In this document: one piece after another, positions 1 to 10,908 of the stretch
Position numbering within the stretch: the first letter of the stretch is position 1
Layout: every line of letters starts with the position of its first letter
From: Alnus glutinosa
Lineage: Eukaryota; Streptophyta; Magnoliopsida; Fagales; Betulaceae
Direction of reading: 5' to 3'
DNA length: 64,000 nucleotides
Assembly: GCF_958979055.1 (NCBI RefSeq)
Contig: NC_084898.1
Coordinates: 24,331,102 to 24,395,101, forward strand
Position numbers and translations under genes: made by a program
Notes under the pieces: generated by a model
The model's input: only the letters and a program-made list of their open reading frames with translations
What the model was told of the DNA's origin: nothing
The model's database searches: none

Positions 1-345
1 TATCAAACACACACATGTACACCTACTCAGCCTCTCCTCGTCCCTTACTCTTCACAATTCTGATCGACTTCTAACATCAATGAGAAAGGTCTGAACAAAA
101 TATGAGGCTGCTTGCTAATTTGTTTAGTGAGGAGGAGGCTCGGACCATAGCAAATATACCTTTGTGCCCATTGCAACCCAGTGATGTTATAGTGTGGAGA
201 TGCACCTCCAATGGTCTTTACTAAGTCCAACCTTATCAAACACACACATAACACCTACTTACTTGGCCCTTTCAGCCTCTCCTCGTCCCTTACTCTTCAC
301 GTACAGTTCTGACTTCTAACATCAATGAGAAAGGTTTGGTTCACA
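1..345. repeat. Imperfect direct repeat at the window edge
   Basis: About 110 bases at 1-115 are repeated at about 233-345. Both units share TATCAAACACACACAT, a CAGCCTCTCCTCGTCCCTTA stretch and CTTCTAACATCAATGAGAAA. The period is about 232 bp, with small indels. The first unit may continue beyond the window. No coding frame is supported; the 69-codon minus-strand ORF here lacks any recognisable feature. Confidence 0.7.
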
Positions 346-419
346 AACAATATTCAAACGTTGGTGCATGAGATAGGGTTGATGTTGGAGCGAGGATCCA
401 CCCATGCACACGTCACAAC

Positions 420-1424
420 AAATTAAAAATTAACATATTTTTTATATTAATATGGAGCAAGTTGATGATGGAGGCAACCATTGTATTGTTAATCTTTTCT
501 TTAACAATCTTTAATATTTTAAATAGCAAAGCATTCGTTAGTATATGCAAAGGAAAAACAATTAAAAAATTGTTGCCACTTTTCTTTTATGAAAGAGTAT
601 GAATTCTATAGCGTGATCATTAGGAATTAAATGAATAGAGATTATTAAGGCACTTAGACAATTTATGTGAAAATTGTTAATTTTATCCTACATAACTAAA
701 CTTTTGATTAATGCTAACTTTTGTTTTTATATATTTTCTTTTTGTCTTTTACTTATTTTCTAGTATGCTTGTATAAGATTCCCTCCTTCAAATATCTCTT
801 CATAATTGTAATAATTCATTTGTTTGTTTTTTAACTAGTACGTACTCTTTATTATAAATGCGACATTTTGAGAAGTCTCTTGAATTTGTGACTTTCACTA
901 TTTAATTATAATTGCTTTGCATAAATAAATAGTATGATGACTCTATGCACTTCAGTATTGCATATTTACTACTTCTTTTAAGCCAATAATATTTCAAAAT
1001 ACTACTTAACTAGACGCTTTGACCAAATATGTTGTGAATATTGAATGATGCCCCTTCTTTTTTATTTTTTTATTTCTTTGAGCTTAGATGACGATACCTC
1101 TTCATATGTTCTTTTAGGTAAGTTCTTCATATGTTCCTTTAGTTAAGTTTTCTAATATAGTTGACTTTTACCAAGAATTTACATTAATTGTGAAAGAAAA
1201 AAAATATATATTGTAAATCCTTATGCTCATAGCCAAAAACATTACTTGAACCAATAGCTATTTTATTAGAATACTTTTGTATTTCCAAAAGCTACAACTT
1301 TTAAAAAACTCTTTTTGAGTTAAAAGTTGGTTTTTTCAAGGGTCTAAAGCAATTTAATCTCAATAAATAGCCTCTATATATATTGACGTTCAATTAAGAG
1401 AATTTCTAAAGTGAGAGAAATAAG
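420..1424 (+). promoter_or_regulatory. 5' flank of cysteine-rich gene copy 1
   Basis: AT-rich upstream sequence with no ORF. Its segments recur in order upstream of copy 2 (about 10,570-12,680, interrupted by an insertion), of copy 3 (29,150-29,870) and as gene-less relics (30,950-31,650). Shared landmarks include a TTAATATGGAG stretch, a GCGACATTTTGA motif and GAGGCTTTGATCTAATATG-like sequence. A TATA element (TATATATA) lies at 1375-1382, about 43-50 bases before the ATG, so the transcription start must lie close to the start codon. The promoter role is inferred from position and from conservation between duplicates. Confidence 0.6.
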
Positions 1425-1841
1425 ATGTTTAGGAAAAGTATGACAAAACTTATGTTAGTAATGATGGAGTTGATTATCCTCGTGATATTCAAAGTGCATG
1501 CTAATGATCCTACCACTCCCTCTTCTGCTCCCACAACACTACCAACTAGCCTTCATCTCTTCCAACTTGATAATGCGGACAAGAGTTATATTGATCATTG
1601 CATTGGAAGCACACTCAAGAAGTGTAAATTAACAGAACCTTTGTTTGCAGCAAACCTTCTTTTTGAATGCCTTTTTCAGAGTCCAACACATCCTAAAGAT
1701 TTTCCCATTAGCCTTGGTGATGTGACGTTAGGTTGCTTTAGGCATTGTCATATGAAATTGAAACTTATTGGCGAGCATCATGCACATTGTCTAGTATACT
1801 GCTACAAAGAGAAAATGAAGCAGCATAATATCAAGAATTGA
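1425..1841 (+). CDS. Small secreted cysteine-rich protein, copy 1
   Basis: Intact single-exon ORF of 138 residues. I do not recognise a named family with certainty. Residues 1-26 form a basic then hydrophobic signal peptide ending in VHA. A Pro/Thr/Ser-rich linker follows (about 28-42), then a mature region with seven cysteines at 59, 67, 82, 104, 108, 122 and 126, spaced CX7C-X14-C-X21-C-X3-C-X13-C-X3-C. The last four form a CX3C-X13-CX3C arrangement like that of alpha-hairpinin plant defence peptides, followed by a basic tail. Secretion and a defence or signalling role are inferences. The start was chosen because the ATG directly precedes the signal peptide and lies about 45 bases after a TATA box. 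The same cysteine pattern in copy 2 supports real coding. A thionin-like or reproductive cysteine-rich peptide is an alternative reading. Confidence 0.75.
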   Translation: MFRKSMTKLMLVMMELIILVIFKVHANDPTTPSSAPTTLPTSLHLFQLDNADKSYIDHCIGSTLKKCKLTEPLFAANLLFECLFQSPTHPKDFPISLGDVTLGCFRHCHMKLKLIGEHHAHCLVYCYKEKMKQHNIKN

Positions 1842-2052
1842 TAAGCTTCGAGTTTGGTAAGTGGTTCCCAACTACTTCTCTTATTATGGATATGCATGGA
1901 AATACATGTACAATTGTGGAGAAGATGTTATTCCACAATATATATATATATAAGTGTTTCTCATGTATTGCAAATTAAAGAACTCTTTTAACAATTTTTC
2001 TTTTACATTTCTAAGATAACAATAGAAGATTCATTATCAATTTTTTGTTTCT
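1842..2052 (+). other. 3' flank of copy 1
   Basis: Sequence just after the stop still resembles the end of the copy 2 repeat unit (GGTTCCCAACTACTTCTCT in both). In copy 2 that segment is coding, so copy 1 either stops earlier or copy 2 has read-through. The rest is AT-rich likely 3' UTR, with no sharp polyadenylation signal identified. Confidence 0.45.
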
Positions 2053-2492
2053 TGAGAAAATTATATTTAATCTCCTTAAACTGACACCTTTTTTTTCTTT
2101 AGCAAACAGACCAAATTATCATTTATATATGCTACTTAGCTCATTCAAACTACTATTTCATTGAAATGAAGAGTTGCACATATGATTGCATAGGAAAATG
2201 TTTTACTTAAAATACCAAAATTACTCTTCTATCACTTTTACCCTCCTTTTTTTTTTTTGACAAATGGAAACTTTGAGCATTTCAACTTAAAATTATTGTG
2301 CAGAAATTTCATTCCATTTTAGTCCTTGCAATCTATATAAAGTTGGGTGTAAATAGAAAAAAATAAAAAAATTAAATAAAAAAAATTAAAAATTGTAGTT
2401 TTGAAGGTGTCAAATGTTGGAAATTGAATTTTGAAGGTGTTTTTGAGAAAGATTGTCAATTTAGGGGGATCAAGTGTAATTTTTTCTTTTTC
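2053..2492. mobile_element. Foldback MITE, ancestral insertion
   Basis: Left end GAAAATTATATTTAATCTCC is the near inverted complement of the right end around 2450-2492 (GTCAATTTAGGGGGATCAAG then GTGTAATTTTTTC). The homologous element sits at the same position downstream of copy 2 (about 13,686-14,152), so the insertion predates the duplication of the cysteine-rich gene block. Internal sequence is AT-rich without an ORF. Edges are approximate. Confidence 0.6.
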
Positions 2493-4184
2493 ATTTTATT
2501 CTCCACCGCATTTTGACTTGTTGCTCATTTCCCTTTATCTAATTAATATACATCAAGCCTGTCTCATTTTTTTTGAATTTGTTTTGATGGTTTCTAGGTG
2601 ACTAAGATGACATTGTAATTGGTGAGCGAGATCTTGAATGTTTGGATAGTATGGATATATATATTAACTCGTAGTTTTCTTGCTTATGCTTTGGTGATTT
2701 GGAGTGTAATAAGGGGCTCGATGGACTTATGCTTGGCTGGTTTACCTTGTCATGTCCTTTAGGTTTCGGTATATGATATATATATTTTCCAAGAGGTTGG
2801 ACTTTCCTTTGTAGTACTGTTCATGTGTTACTAAATGCCGAGGTCCAAAACCTTGTGGCTTCTATGTTGTGAGGAAAAATGTTATGGCATGTATCAATTG
2901 AAGAGTAAGACCTTGTAACATTTATATATTTAATGAAATGACGTTATAGTTCTTGAGGTTTATAATGCCTAGCTTGAGGCTTTTAAAAGATGATTTTGCG
3001 ATCACTCGACCTCCCTTAAAAGGGCGCTACATACGGAATGATCAATTTAAAAAACCATAGTTACAAAAGGAAATAATTTTAGAAATTGAAAACTTTGGCA
3101 TTAAATTGAAATCTTGTGAAAATTAAACCATGGATTAGGTATAGATTTTTCCTTATCATTAAAACAATAATTAACAAGCCTTTTTAGCCCTTTGATCCTT
3201 CCTTTTATTTAGAGAAATTCTCAAGACAGATAATTAAAGAGGGTTATCTTATTGACAATGGGATGAATGTTGGCAATTGATGCATTACCCACCATCCAAA
3301 TGGCCCTGAGCCTACTAAAAACATTTTCTTCTTGAACGATCTACAATGGTTAATATTTATGTTATGATGATCTACAACGACCATATATATATTGGTTGAC
3401 GAAATTTGGCAGGAAATTACGGCAAGTATATATTTAATAATAATTAAATTACTAAGATCAATAAAAATCATTGGCCTAAGCATGTGATTTTAGTCATTTG
3501 TATGAGAGGTCTACCTTGAATGTTATGCAGAATCCAAAATCCTTTGGAAATGGATGAGAGATTAGAGGTGACAAAGAGCATTTCTCATCAAATTGTTTTA
3601 TCTAGTTCATACAAGTCTACGAAAGAGCACTAATACCCTTTTAAATAAAAAAAATGATTTTAATAAAAAAAGTTGTCTCTGACGTGACATTAGAAACAAC
3701 TTTTTTATTAAAATTAATTCTTTTAAGATAAAGTGGGTGTTAGGAGACGGTTAACCGTCCCCAAAAATCATTTTCCCTAAGAAAAAGGACATAAACTGAT
3801 TAACGTCCTTTCAGTTATAAATGATGTTATTTTTTTATTGTGTAAACGATGTAAAAACAACAAAGCATTTCACGTCGTTTACACACAGTAAACGACATGA
3901 ATATTTTTATTTATAATAAAAAATAATAATAGCAGGTAGTTCTCCAAGTGATGGTCTACAGACTATGTTGTACCAAAAATGGTGCAAACCCAAGTGTAAG
4001 TTTCTACAAGTAATAATTCTTGATAAGTACAAGATCGATCCATAGGGAATGGTATATACTAAGTAAAATGCCTAGTATTGTGCAGAAAAGTAAATTGAAA
4101 TTGATTTTTTCACTAAAAAGTGGAGCAATGAAGAGATGATAAACTAAAATTAAATTAACTAAATGAAATTAATAAAAGAAAACA
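2493..4184. other. Intergenic, no gene seen
   Basis: No coding frame is supported. The part up to about 2660 still matches the copy 2 block (14,150-14,345). Around 3650-3730 a short inverted repeat (TTTTAATAAAAAAAGTTGT and its complement) suggests a small MITE. About 3,950-4,184 and 4,595-5,000 read as one dispersed repeat interrupted by the MITE at 4188. Confidence 0.5.
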
Positions 4185-4187
4185 CTA

Positions 4188-4591
4188 GGCCTCGTTTGGT
4201 TCGCGGAATAGGCCCCTCGGTCGCACCACCCCCAGCCCTCCACAGTGGACTGACCACCTCAATGGCTGGTCGGCCAACCACTTTGGGGGTTTAGATTTAC
4301 TCTCTCTTTTTTTCTTTTTGTAAAAAAATAAATAAATAAATAAATAAAAATTGAAAGAAAATTAAAAAAAAAAAAAATAAGAATTTTTTTTTTTGAAAAA
4401 TCTCATCTTTACTCCAAGGAATAGCTATTGCTCTCATTTTTTAGAGGAATAGGCATTCCTCTTCGTAAGGGAATAGTTATTCCAATGGAAATAGCTATTC
4501 CATAGAATATACTCCTACCAAACTAAAGAATAGTTATTCCTATGGAATAGTCATTTCATTCCAGGGGCCTATTCCGCGAAATAAACGAGGT
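4188..4591. mobile_element. MITE with 3-bp TSD (CTA)
   Basis: Terminal inverted repeats read GGCCTCGTTTGGTTCGCGGA at the left and, on the other strand, ACCTCGTTTATTTCGCGGAA at the right; the match continues through ATAGGCCCC. The flanks carry CTA at 4185-4187 and 4592-4594. Internal sequence has many near-palindromic GGAATAGCTATTCC-like motifs. The 3-bp duplication suggests a PIF/Harbinger (Tourist-like) element, although CTA is not the canonical TWA target. Confidence 0.7.
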
Positions 4592-5142
4592 CTAAGACTT
4601 CAAGGATCCACCTAATAATTTATTACATATTCTTGAGACATATATTTTTAACTTAACTAGGTAGAGAATCAACTCTCCTAATTGGAAAATAAAACAATTA
4701 AACGCAAGGTAAATATACAATAAATTAAACATGGGTTGATTGATAATTTGATTTCAAAAACATGACACAATAAATTGCATTCAATATATTTTCGAATCAT
4801 ATCAAATCAAACAAAGTAAGTATTTGATATAAACAAAAATCATAATGAATCAAAAGAAACTTGTCTCATTAAATTACTCTTAAATAAAAAACAAAAAAAA
4901 ATCTCCAACATTTAATCATTAATCTATGAAGAACAAATAACATAATCTCAAAAACACATAATAAAAATATTAGGCTTCACCCCTAACCTTAGCTAGAGAT
5001 TTAACCACTCATGTTTATGAAAATAAATTTCATAATCAAAGTACTAAACATAAAATAAATTAAGAACAAAAAAATAAAAAGATTCAAAATATGTTGGCTC
5101 CTTGCTTCAACAATGTCTCCCCCCTTACAAAAGGGACATGAT

Positions 5143-5262
5143 TGGCTCACAACCCTTTTGCACAACTCCCTCACAACCCCCACTCACAATGGTGTGGGGC
5201 CCACATGTGTGGGCCCCACACCATTGTGAGTGGGGGTTGTGAGGGAGTTGTAATGGGGTTGT
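5143..5262. repeat. Near-perfect palindromic hairpin element
   Basis: Positions 5162-5205 and 5208-5251 are perfect 44-base reverse complements around a TG centre. Weaker symmetry extends to about 5143 and 5262. The arms are GC-richer than the flanks (ACAACTCCCTCACAACCCCC). It is probably a very young foldback MITE. Short ORFs crossing it are artefacts of the symmetry. Confidence 0.85.
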
Positions 5263-5929
5263 GATTTTATCATTTTCCCAAAAGCAAAGCATGATATATA
5301 TAATGTGCATGTCTCTTGGTGCTGCCCTTTCCAATTTTGCTCCAAAAAAATCTGTCTTCACGTCTCACGTTGCTACAAGTATTTGGAAAGAATATTGACT
5401 TAGTGCTGCTGCTTTTGTTTTTGGTTTTTATTATTATTTGGAAATAATGGACGCATGCACGTCTGGAGAATTAAAACATCTTCTAACAAAATATCTTCTA
5501 TAGCACCTATTCCTTTCCATTTCATGATATATCTTACTTGAGAAAAATGTGGCACAAATCTGGGAGAGAATCACGAATTTCACTTCTCAATTCCTTGCGC
5601 CGCACTAACTGTTTTATTCCCTTCTTAAGGCCTCCAAACTGCTCTTCAACTTAAACAAAATATTCTTTCAAAATTTGCTCATCTTATTTCCTTTGTAATT
5701 CCTACAAAATAATAATAATTCATTGCATTGATATCAATTTAAGCTCAAATTTAATAATTAAATAATGTTCCACAAGTAAATATAAAATACAAGAATTAGA
5801 ATAAAACATAGTATGATAAGCTTATTTTAATAAAGAAAATATGCACTTTTAAGCTATTATCATACTACATGCATACCAATGCTGTCATATTTCATCAAAT
5901 AATAACTACTTGTATTATAAGCGAGAGAG

Positions 5930-6500
5930 TCAGCTTCTTTGAATATTTTCACCGGGGGAAGGAGGTTCCACGCCTCCGTCCTCCCAATGGTAGTTACCTC
6001 CTAGCCTTTTTAGGGTTATGGAGTATTTTTTGTCCCTTCCTGGTGTGAACCAGTGGAGGTTAGGTCTCTCTTAGCTATTAGGGTTGTGGAGTTTTGTTTC
6101 CTCCGGTAGATCCGGTGGTGATTGATCCTCCCCTAGCCCTCTCAAGGCTATGGTGGTTTATGTTTATTGCTTTTCCTTTCCTTTTATTTTGTTCAAGCAA
6201 GAAGTTTCAAGACGACCGATAGGGGAGAGGCTAATCTGATCTATGTCGTTAGCGAAGTGCATGGCCAGACTTTCACCTTCATTTATATTTTTTATGCCAG
6301 ATCTACGCATGTCCATCGAATTCTGGGAGACACACACCAATTTCCGGCGAAGACAGTCCCTGACGCCAGCTGGAGTTGAGTTTTTCTGTTTGTTTGTGTT
6401 TTTCCCTTTGTTTCTCTGGTCACAGTCTACTTTTGTATTGTTCAAATTTTATTGGAATATATGTTGGCTTGTAGCTAGATTAGCCATCTTTTCATTTTAG
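5930..6500 (+). mobile_element. Truncated 1-kb poly(A) retroelement family, copy E1
   Basis: Shares a GGGGGA..GGAGG..CACGCCTCC block, a CCTCCTAGCC or CCCTAGCC block with GGTTATGG, and a CCGGTGG motif with the complete copies at 24,637-25,679 and 34,183-35,255. The 3' end with the poly(A) tail is missing. Overlapping short ORFs in both strands have no recognisable domain. Confidence 0.55.
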
Positions 6501-6540
6501 AGTGTGCGTTATTGTAAAAAGATGTTCAAATGTTATTTTT

Positions 6541-7690
6541 TGTAACTTAAGGTTAAGGTTACAGATATATAGTTACTTAATTAAATTTAATGCATGTAAT
6601 GCTCAAAAAGAAAAAGGGAAAAAAAAATACCTTCAGATTCATTTACAAACAAATCCCAAATGAAGATGTATTGGATTCAAAAATCAGTAACAAAGGAATT
6701 AATCAAAGTCTAGGGTTGGTCATCCCCAAAATTTTAAGGAAGACCAACATAAATCAACTACATATTCTGCCATTACTAAAAATGTGACATCAAAACTAAA
6801 TAATCACAAAAAATTTAACTCATATATTCAGCCAACAGCCACAATTACCTCATTCAACCACCACCAATATATAGCCAAATGTAAACCACCAATCATCGTT
6901 GAGTTTGCTAGTTTGAAAGTGATGGCGAGAAGTCCGGGTGAGAATCAAGGGGACGTGTTCATGTTTGTAACTATTTGATCACCCGAGTTGTGGGCTTCAA
7001 CCGACAACGTTTTCTTCGAACGGGGAGAAATTTCTGGAGAAGTCTCTTCGCATTGATTGTAAACCTCCGATATGGAAATTGTTTTGGAGGAAATATAGGT
7101 GTACGGTTAGATTGTTTCCTAGAGTATCCGGAAAACTGTTTCTTCATGGTCTAGGACTCTGTTTTACGTAGAGCAATTTGCTCTCTTGGTTTGATGATTA
7201 AATCTGATCTTTATTTCAAAAAAAAAAATGTAAACGTACAATGAAAAACGCCAAAACAGTGAGTATAAACATCTACCTTTATAGCTGCCTGATCACTACC
7301 AAGTTCCTATAAATCTTCAAATTTCATTGCCTAAACATAGATATTCCAGGGCTCCTTTGCATTCGAAATTTGAATCACATATATTAGATAGCTTGGAAAA
7401 TAGGAATATATTTCCATTCATGAAAGCAATTCTTTTAGCACAGACATGAAAGAAAACAAAACCATGCATTAACATAAAATTAGGACATTAATAATGCAAG
7501 GGGATCTGACAGTTATAAATTATTGCAAACGTCTACTTTTTTCTACAAAATTTTAATATTTTATGCGTCGCTAAACTTTCTCTCGTCTTTTCACTATGAA
7601 ATCTTTTTCTTTTAGTGTCTGCTGAAAAATAATAATCTTGAATGAAGCATATATAATCTAATTAATAAGACTTATTAAGAGAAACTCAAG
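6541..7690. repeat. Segmental tandem duplication, copy A
   Basis: Starts with GTTAAGGTTACAGATATATA and matches 7766-9380 over its length, including CCTTCAGATTCATTTACAAA, TCTAGGGTTGGT and ATTCCAGGGCTCCTTTGCAT. The alignment is broken by a retroelement insertion at 6887-7226 that copy B lacks. No gene is supported; ORFs of 64-77 codons in both copies do not keep frame. Confidence 0.8.
6887..7226 (+). mobile_element. Non-LTR retroelement 3' fragment with poly(A)
   Basis: A 340-base insertion into copy A, flanked by AAATGTAAAC at 6877-6886 and 7227-7236 and ending in TTTATTTC plus an A-run. The empty site survives in copy B (near 8880-8895). A 10-bp target duplication with a 3' poly(A) tail is typical of LINE or SINE integration. 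Confidence 0.75.
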
Positions 7691-7765
7691 CCATGGATAA
7701 TGGAATTAGAAACTTACATCATATTTAGTTTCATCATTGGAGGCTCTGACATTGTTCCAATAGGG

Positions 7766-7830
7766 ATGTAAAGTTAAGGTTAAGGTTACAGATATATATT
7801 TCCTTAATTAAATTTAATGCTTGTATTGCT

Positions 7831-7866
<36 letters not shown>

Positions 7867-9380
7867 CAGATTCATTTACAAACAAATCCCAAATGAAAAT
7901 GTATTGGATTCAAAAATCAGTAACAAAGAAATTAATCAAAGTCTAGGGTTGGTTATCCCCAAAATTTTAAGGAAGACCAACATAAATCAACTACATATTC
8001 TGCCATTACTAAAATATGACATCAAAACTAAATCATCAACAAAAATTTAACACATATATTCGGCCAACAACCACATTAATTATTACCTCATTTGTTGGTA
8101 CAGTTTTCGGGGTGGTGACACGTCAGCTCCTGATTGGGCTCACTCTACAATCCAATTGCCTACAAAACAACAAAAGCACGCAGGGAATTGTCCGGCGGAG
8201 CCTCGTCCGATGTTTAAGTTAGTCTAAGAGTCTTTTCTGAGAGTATTATTTTCTACATCTTTCATACTTGATTATGAGCCGTATTTATAGACTCTTTTGC
8301 TTGGATAATTTCCTTCCTCCTTGAGGAACGCTTCTCTATTCGTCATCATTATATTGTACCCGTGTGAGCCTCTCTGCATCAGCTGCCATCATTTCTTTGT
8401 GTATGCCCTGTGTCTCGTCTGTGACAGGGCTACCTGTTACTGAGACCATATAGGGGCGGTATTTTGGCGTCTCTATAATTCTATTGTATCAGACTGACGG
8501 AACTGTGACCTAGTAATTAAGGGCGGCACCTCTCCTGCTCTGCTATTGTCCTTTCACTCTTTGTGGCGTCGATATTCCCTCTGATGAGAGGCAGTCGCAT
8601 CACCCATCTTTTAAGCGCCTAAGTGTTCGTGCCCCTTTCTAGAGGGCCCGGACCGCCTTTCACTCACAATATTGGTTTGGACCTTCTGTCTACTATCCAG
8701 ATCTGGGCCCTCTAATTCGAGGCCCATGGTCTTGTCCGGCCTTCCGGGCCAAGAACCTAACACGCAGGTTCTATTTGTTCTTCCCTGAGATGGGCCGGTC
8801 CCAATGCTTTCTTGAAATGGGCTGGTACTAATGGGAATATTCCCAACATCATTCAACCACCAGTCCACCACCAATATCTATCCAAATGTAAACGTACAAT
8901 GAAAAACACCAAAACAGTTAGTATAAACATCTACCTTTATAGCTGCCTAGTGCCTGCTCGATCACTACCAAGTTCCTTAATTTAAATCTTCAAATTTCAT
9001 TGCCTAAACGTATATAGATATTCCAGGGCTCCTTTGCATTCGATATTTGAATCACACATAGATAGCTTGGAAAATAGGAATATATTTCCACTCATGAAAG
9101 CCATTCTTTCACAGACATGAGAGAAAACAAATGTTCTTCCGGCAACCCACGATTGGCACAAGGCTAGCTTTCCTGCTAGGGTCTTCGTGACAAGAAGGAG
9201 AGAAGATAACGTTTTCACCGCTATTAATTGAAATCCTTTCAAATACGTACAGTCGATAAGTCAGTTTTGTTGTTGCAAACGTCTACTTTTTTCTACAAAA
9301 TTTTAATATTTTATGTGTCGCTAAACTCTCTCTTGCTATGGAAGCTTTTTCTTTTAGTGTATGCTGAAAATTAATAATCT
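7766..9380. repeat. Segmental tandem duplication, copy B
   Basis: Second copy of the 6541-7690 segment, carrying an A-run of about 33 bases at 7830-7862 and interrupted by a 756-bp solo LTR at 8093-8848. Homology resumes with CATTCAACCACC at 8851 and fades near 9380, where the CACGTG-rich element begins. Confidence 0.8.
8093..8848. mobile_element. Solo LTR (756 bp)
   Basis: Begins TGTTGG and ends CCAACA (TG..CA with short inverted termini) and is flanked by the perfect 5-bp duplication TCATT at 8088-8092 and 8849-8853. The uninterrupted target is present in copy A (ATTACCTCATTCAACCACC). A TATA-like TATTTATAG near 8281-8290 would fit the LTR promoter. No internal retrotransposon genes, primer-binding site or second LTR are present, so this is most simply a solo LTR left by unequal recombination. 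Confidence 0.88.
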
Positions 9381-10570
9381 TAATTTATTTTAAGATTTAA
9401 AAATTTTAGCCACGTGGTTTATTGGTCACGTTGCTAATTGGCCATGTGGCACATAAATAATCGCGTGGCTAATTTATTAAAATTATTTTAATTTTTTTTA
9501 GATTTAAAATTTTAGTCATGTGGTTTATTGGCCACGTCGCCAATTGGCCACGTGGCACATAAACCACGTGGGTAATTACTTCCCTCCAATCCATTTTCTA
9601 ATTTTTCTCTTTAATTATCTCTCTCGTTCGTACTTTTTCTAATTTCCCCTGCCCCCTTTAACTTTTCATTTCCCCCTTTTTTCTTTCATTTCCCCTGCCC
9701 CCTTTTTCTTTTCATTTTCCTCTTATTTTTTCTTCCTTCTTCCCCTTTTTTCCACAGACGCCTTTCCTTCTTCGCCTTTTTTTTTTTTTCCCCCTTTTCT
9801 TCACACAGACAGGGAGATGGAAGAGGGAGACTGAGAGAGCTGGAGAGAGAGAACTGGAGCGATTCTGAGAGAGAGTCGTGGTCGACGACGGCGCTGAAGT
9901 TCGAAGGGTCACCGCTCGACGCCGATGAAGCCAAGGGGGTGTTTTTCCAGCATTTTTTGGGGTTTTTTTTTTCCTTTTATTTCTTTGAGTTCTTTGACCT
10001 GAAAGTTTGGGTTTGTTTTTTTTTTGTAGTTTCATATCGCTACGTCTCCGGTAAACATGCATCTTCACCGGTAAAACAAGAACGAAGACGTGGTGATTTT
10101 TGGTGATTGTTGGTGATTTATTGGTATTTTTTGCTGTTTTGTTGGTGATTTTTTGGTAATGCGGTCGACGGAGGATTTTTGGTGATTTTTGGGGGATTTT
10201 CTGGATTGGATTTCATGGGGGAAAAGGAAGGTGAAGATTTCGCCGGCCTTACAGAAGTTTCCGGCAAGGGCTAGAAAAAAAAAATAGAAATTAATTTATG
10301 TTCTTCTTTTTTAACCAAAAAAAAAAAAAAAAAAATGTAGTGTTAGCAACGTGGGTTAGTTCCACAAGGCTAAAAGTGCCTAACTTTTTTTTCAAAAATA
10401 AAATGCATTTAGCCACATGTGAGTGGCACGTGACTAAAAGCCATGTGGCTAAATAACTACATGTATAAAAATACGCGTTGCTAAGTGACATTTAGCAACA
10501 ACCAGATTAACTATGTGGGACCCATGTGGCTAGCAGTTAGCAACATGGATGAACCTCATCCACATGGCTA
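9380..10570. mobile_element. GCCACGTGGC-rich non-autonomous transposon
   Basis: Both ends carry many direct and inverted copies of a (A)GCCACGTGGCTAA-like motif: 9409-9570 on the left and about 10,412-10,575 on the right. The middle has a purine-rich stretch (9800-9890) and GGTGATTTTTGG repeats (10,090-10,200). The subterminal repeat architecture suggests a CACTA/Spm-like element, though the exact termini and target duplication could not be fixed. Basic or serine-rich minus-strand ORFs (9686-10,068) look like low-complexity artefacts. Confidence 0.5.
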
Positions 10571-10908
10571 ACATATCTTATATGTTAATATGGAGTAAGT
10601 TTATTATAATGGAGGTAAACTTTGTGTTGTTAATCTTTTAAAAAAAAATATCGTTAATTTTTTTTTAAATAACGAAGCGACAGTTAGTATATGTAATGTA
10701 AAAAACAAATGAAAAAAAAATGTTACCACTTTTATTTTATAAAAGATTATGAATTATATAGTGTAATCATTGGGAATTTAAATGAATATATAGAGGTAAC
10801 TAAGATTCTTTGAAAATTTATGAAAAATTGTTCAATTTAATTATGCATAACTAACTTTTTGATTACTACTAACTTTAGTCTTTACATTATTTTTTTATAA
10901 TTTTACTT

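Noticed and set aside
9686..10068. Basic, serine-rich minus-strand ORFs of 82 and 118 codons
   Set aside because: They overlap in two frames over low-complexity pyrimidine tracts inside a transposon.
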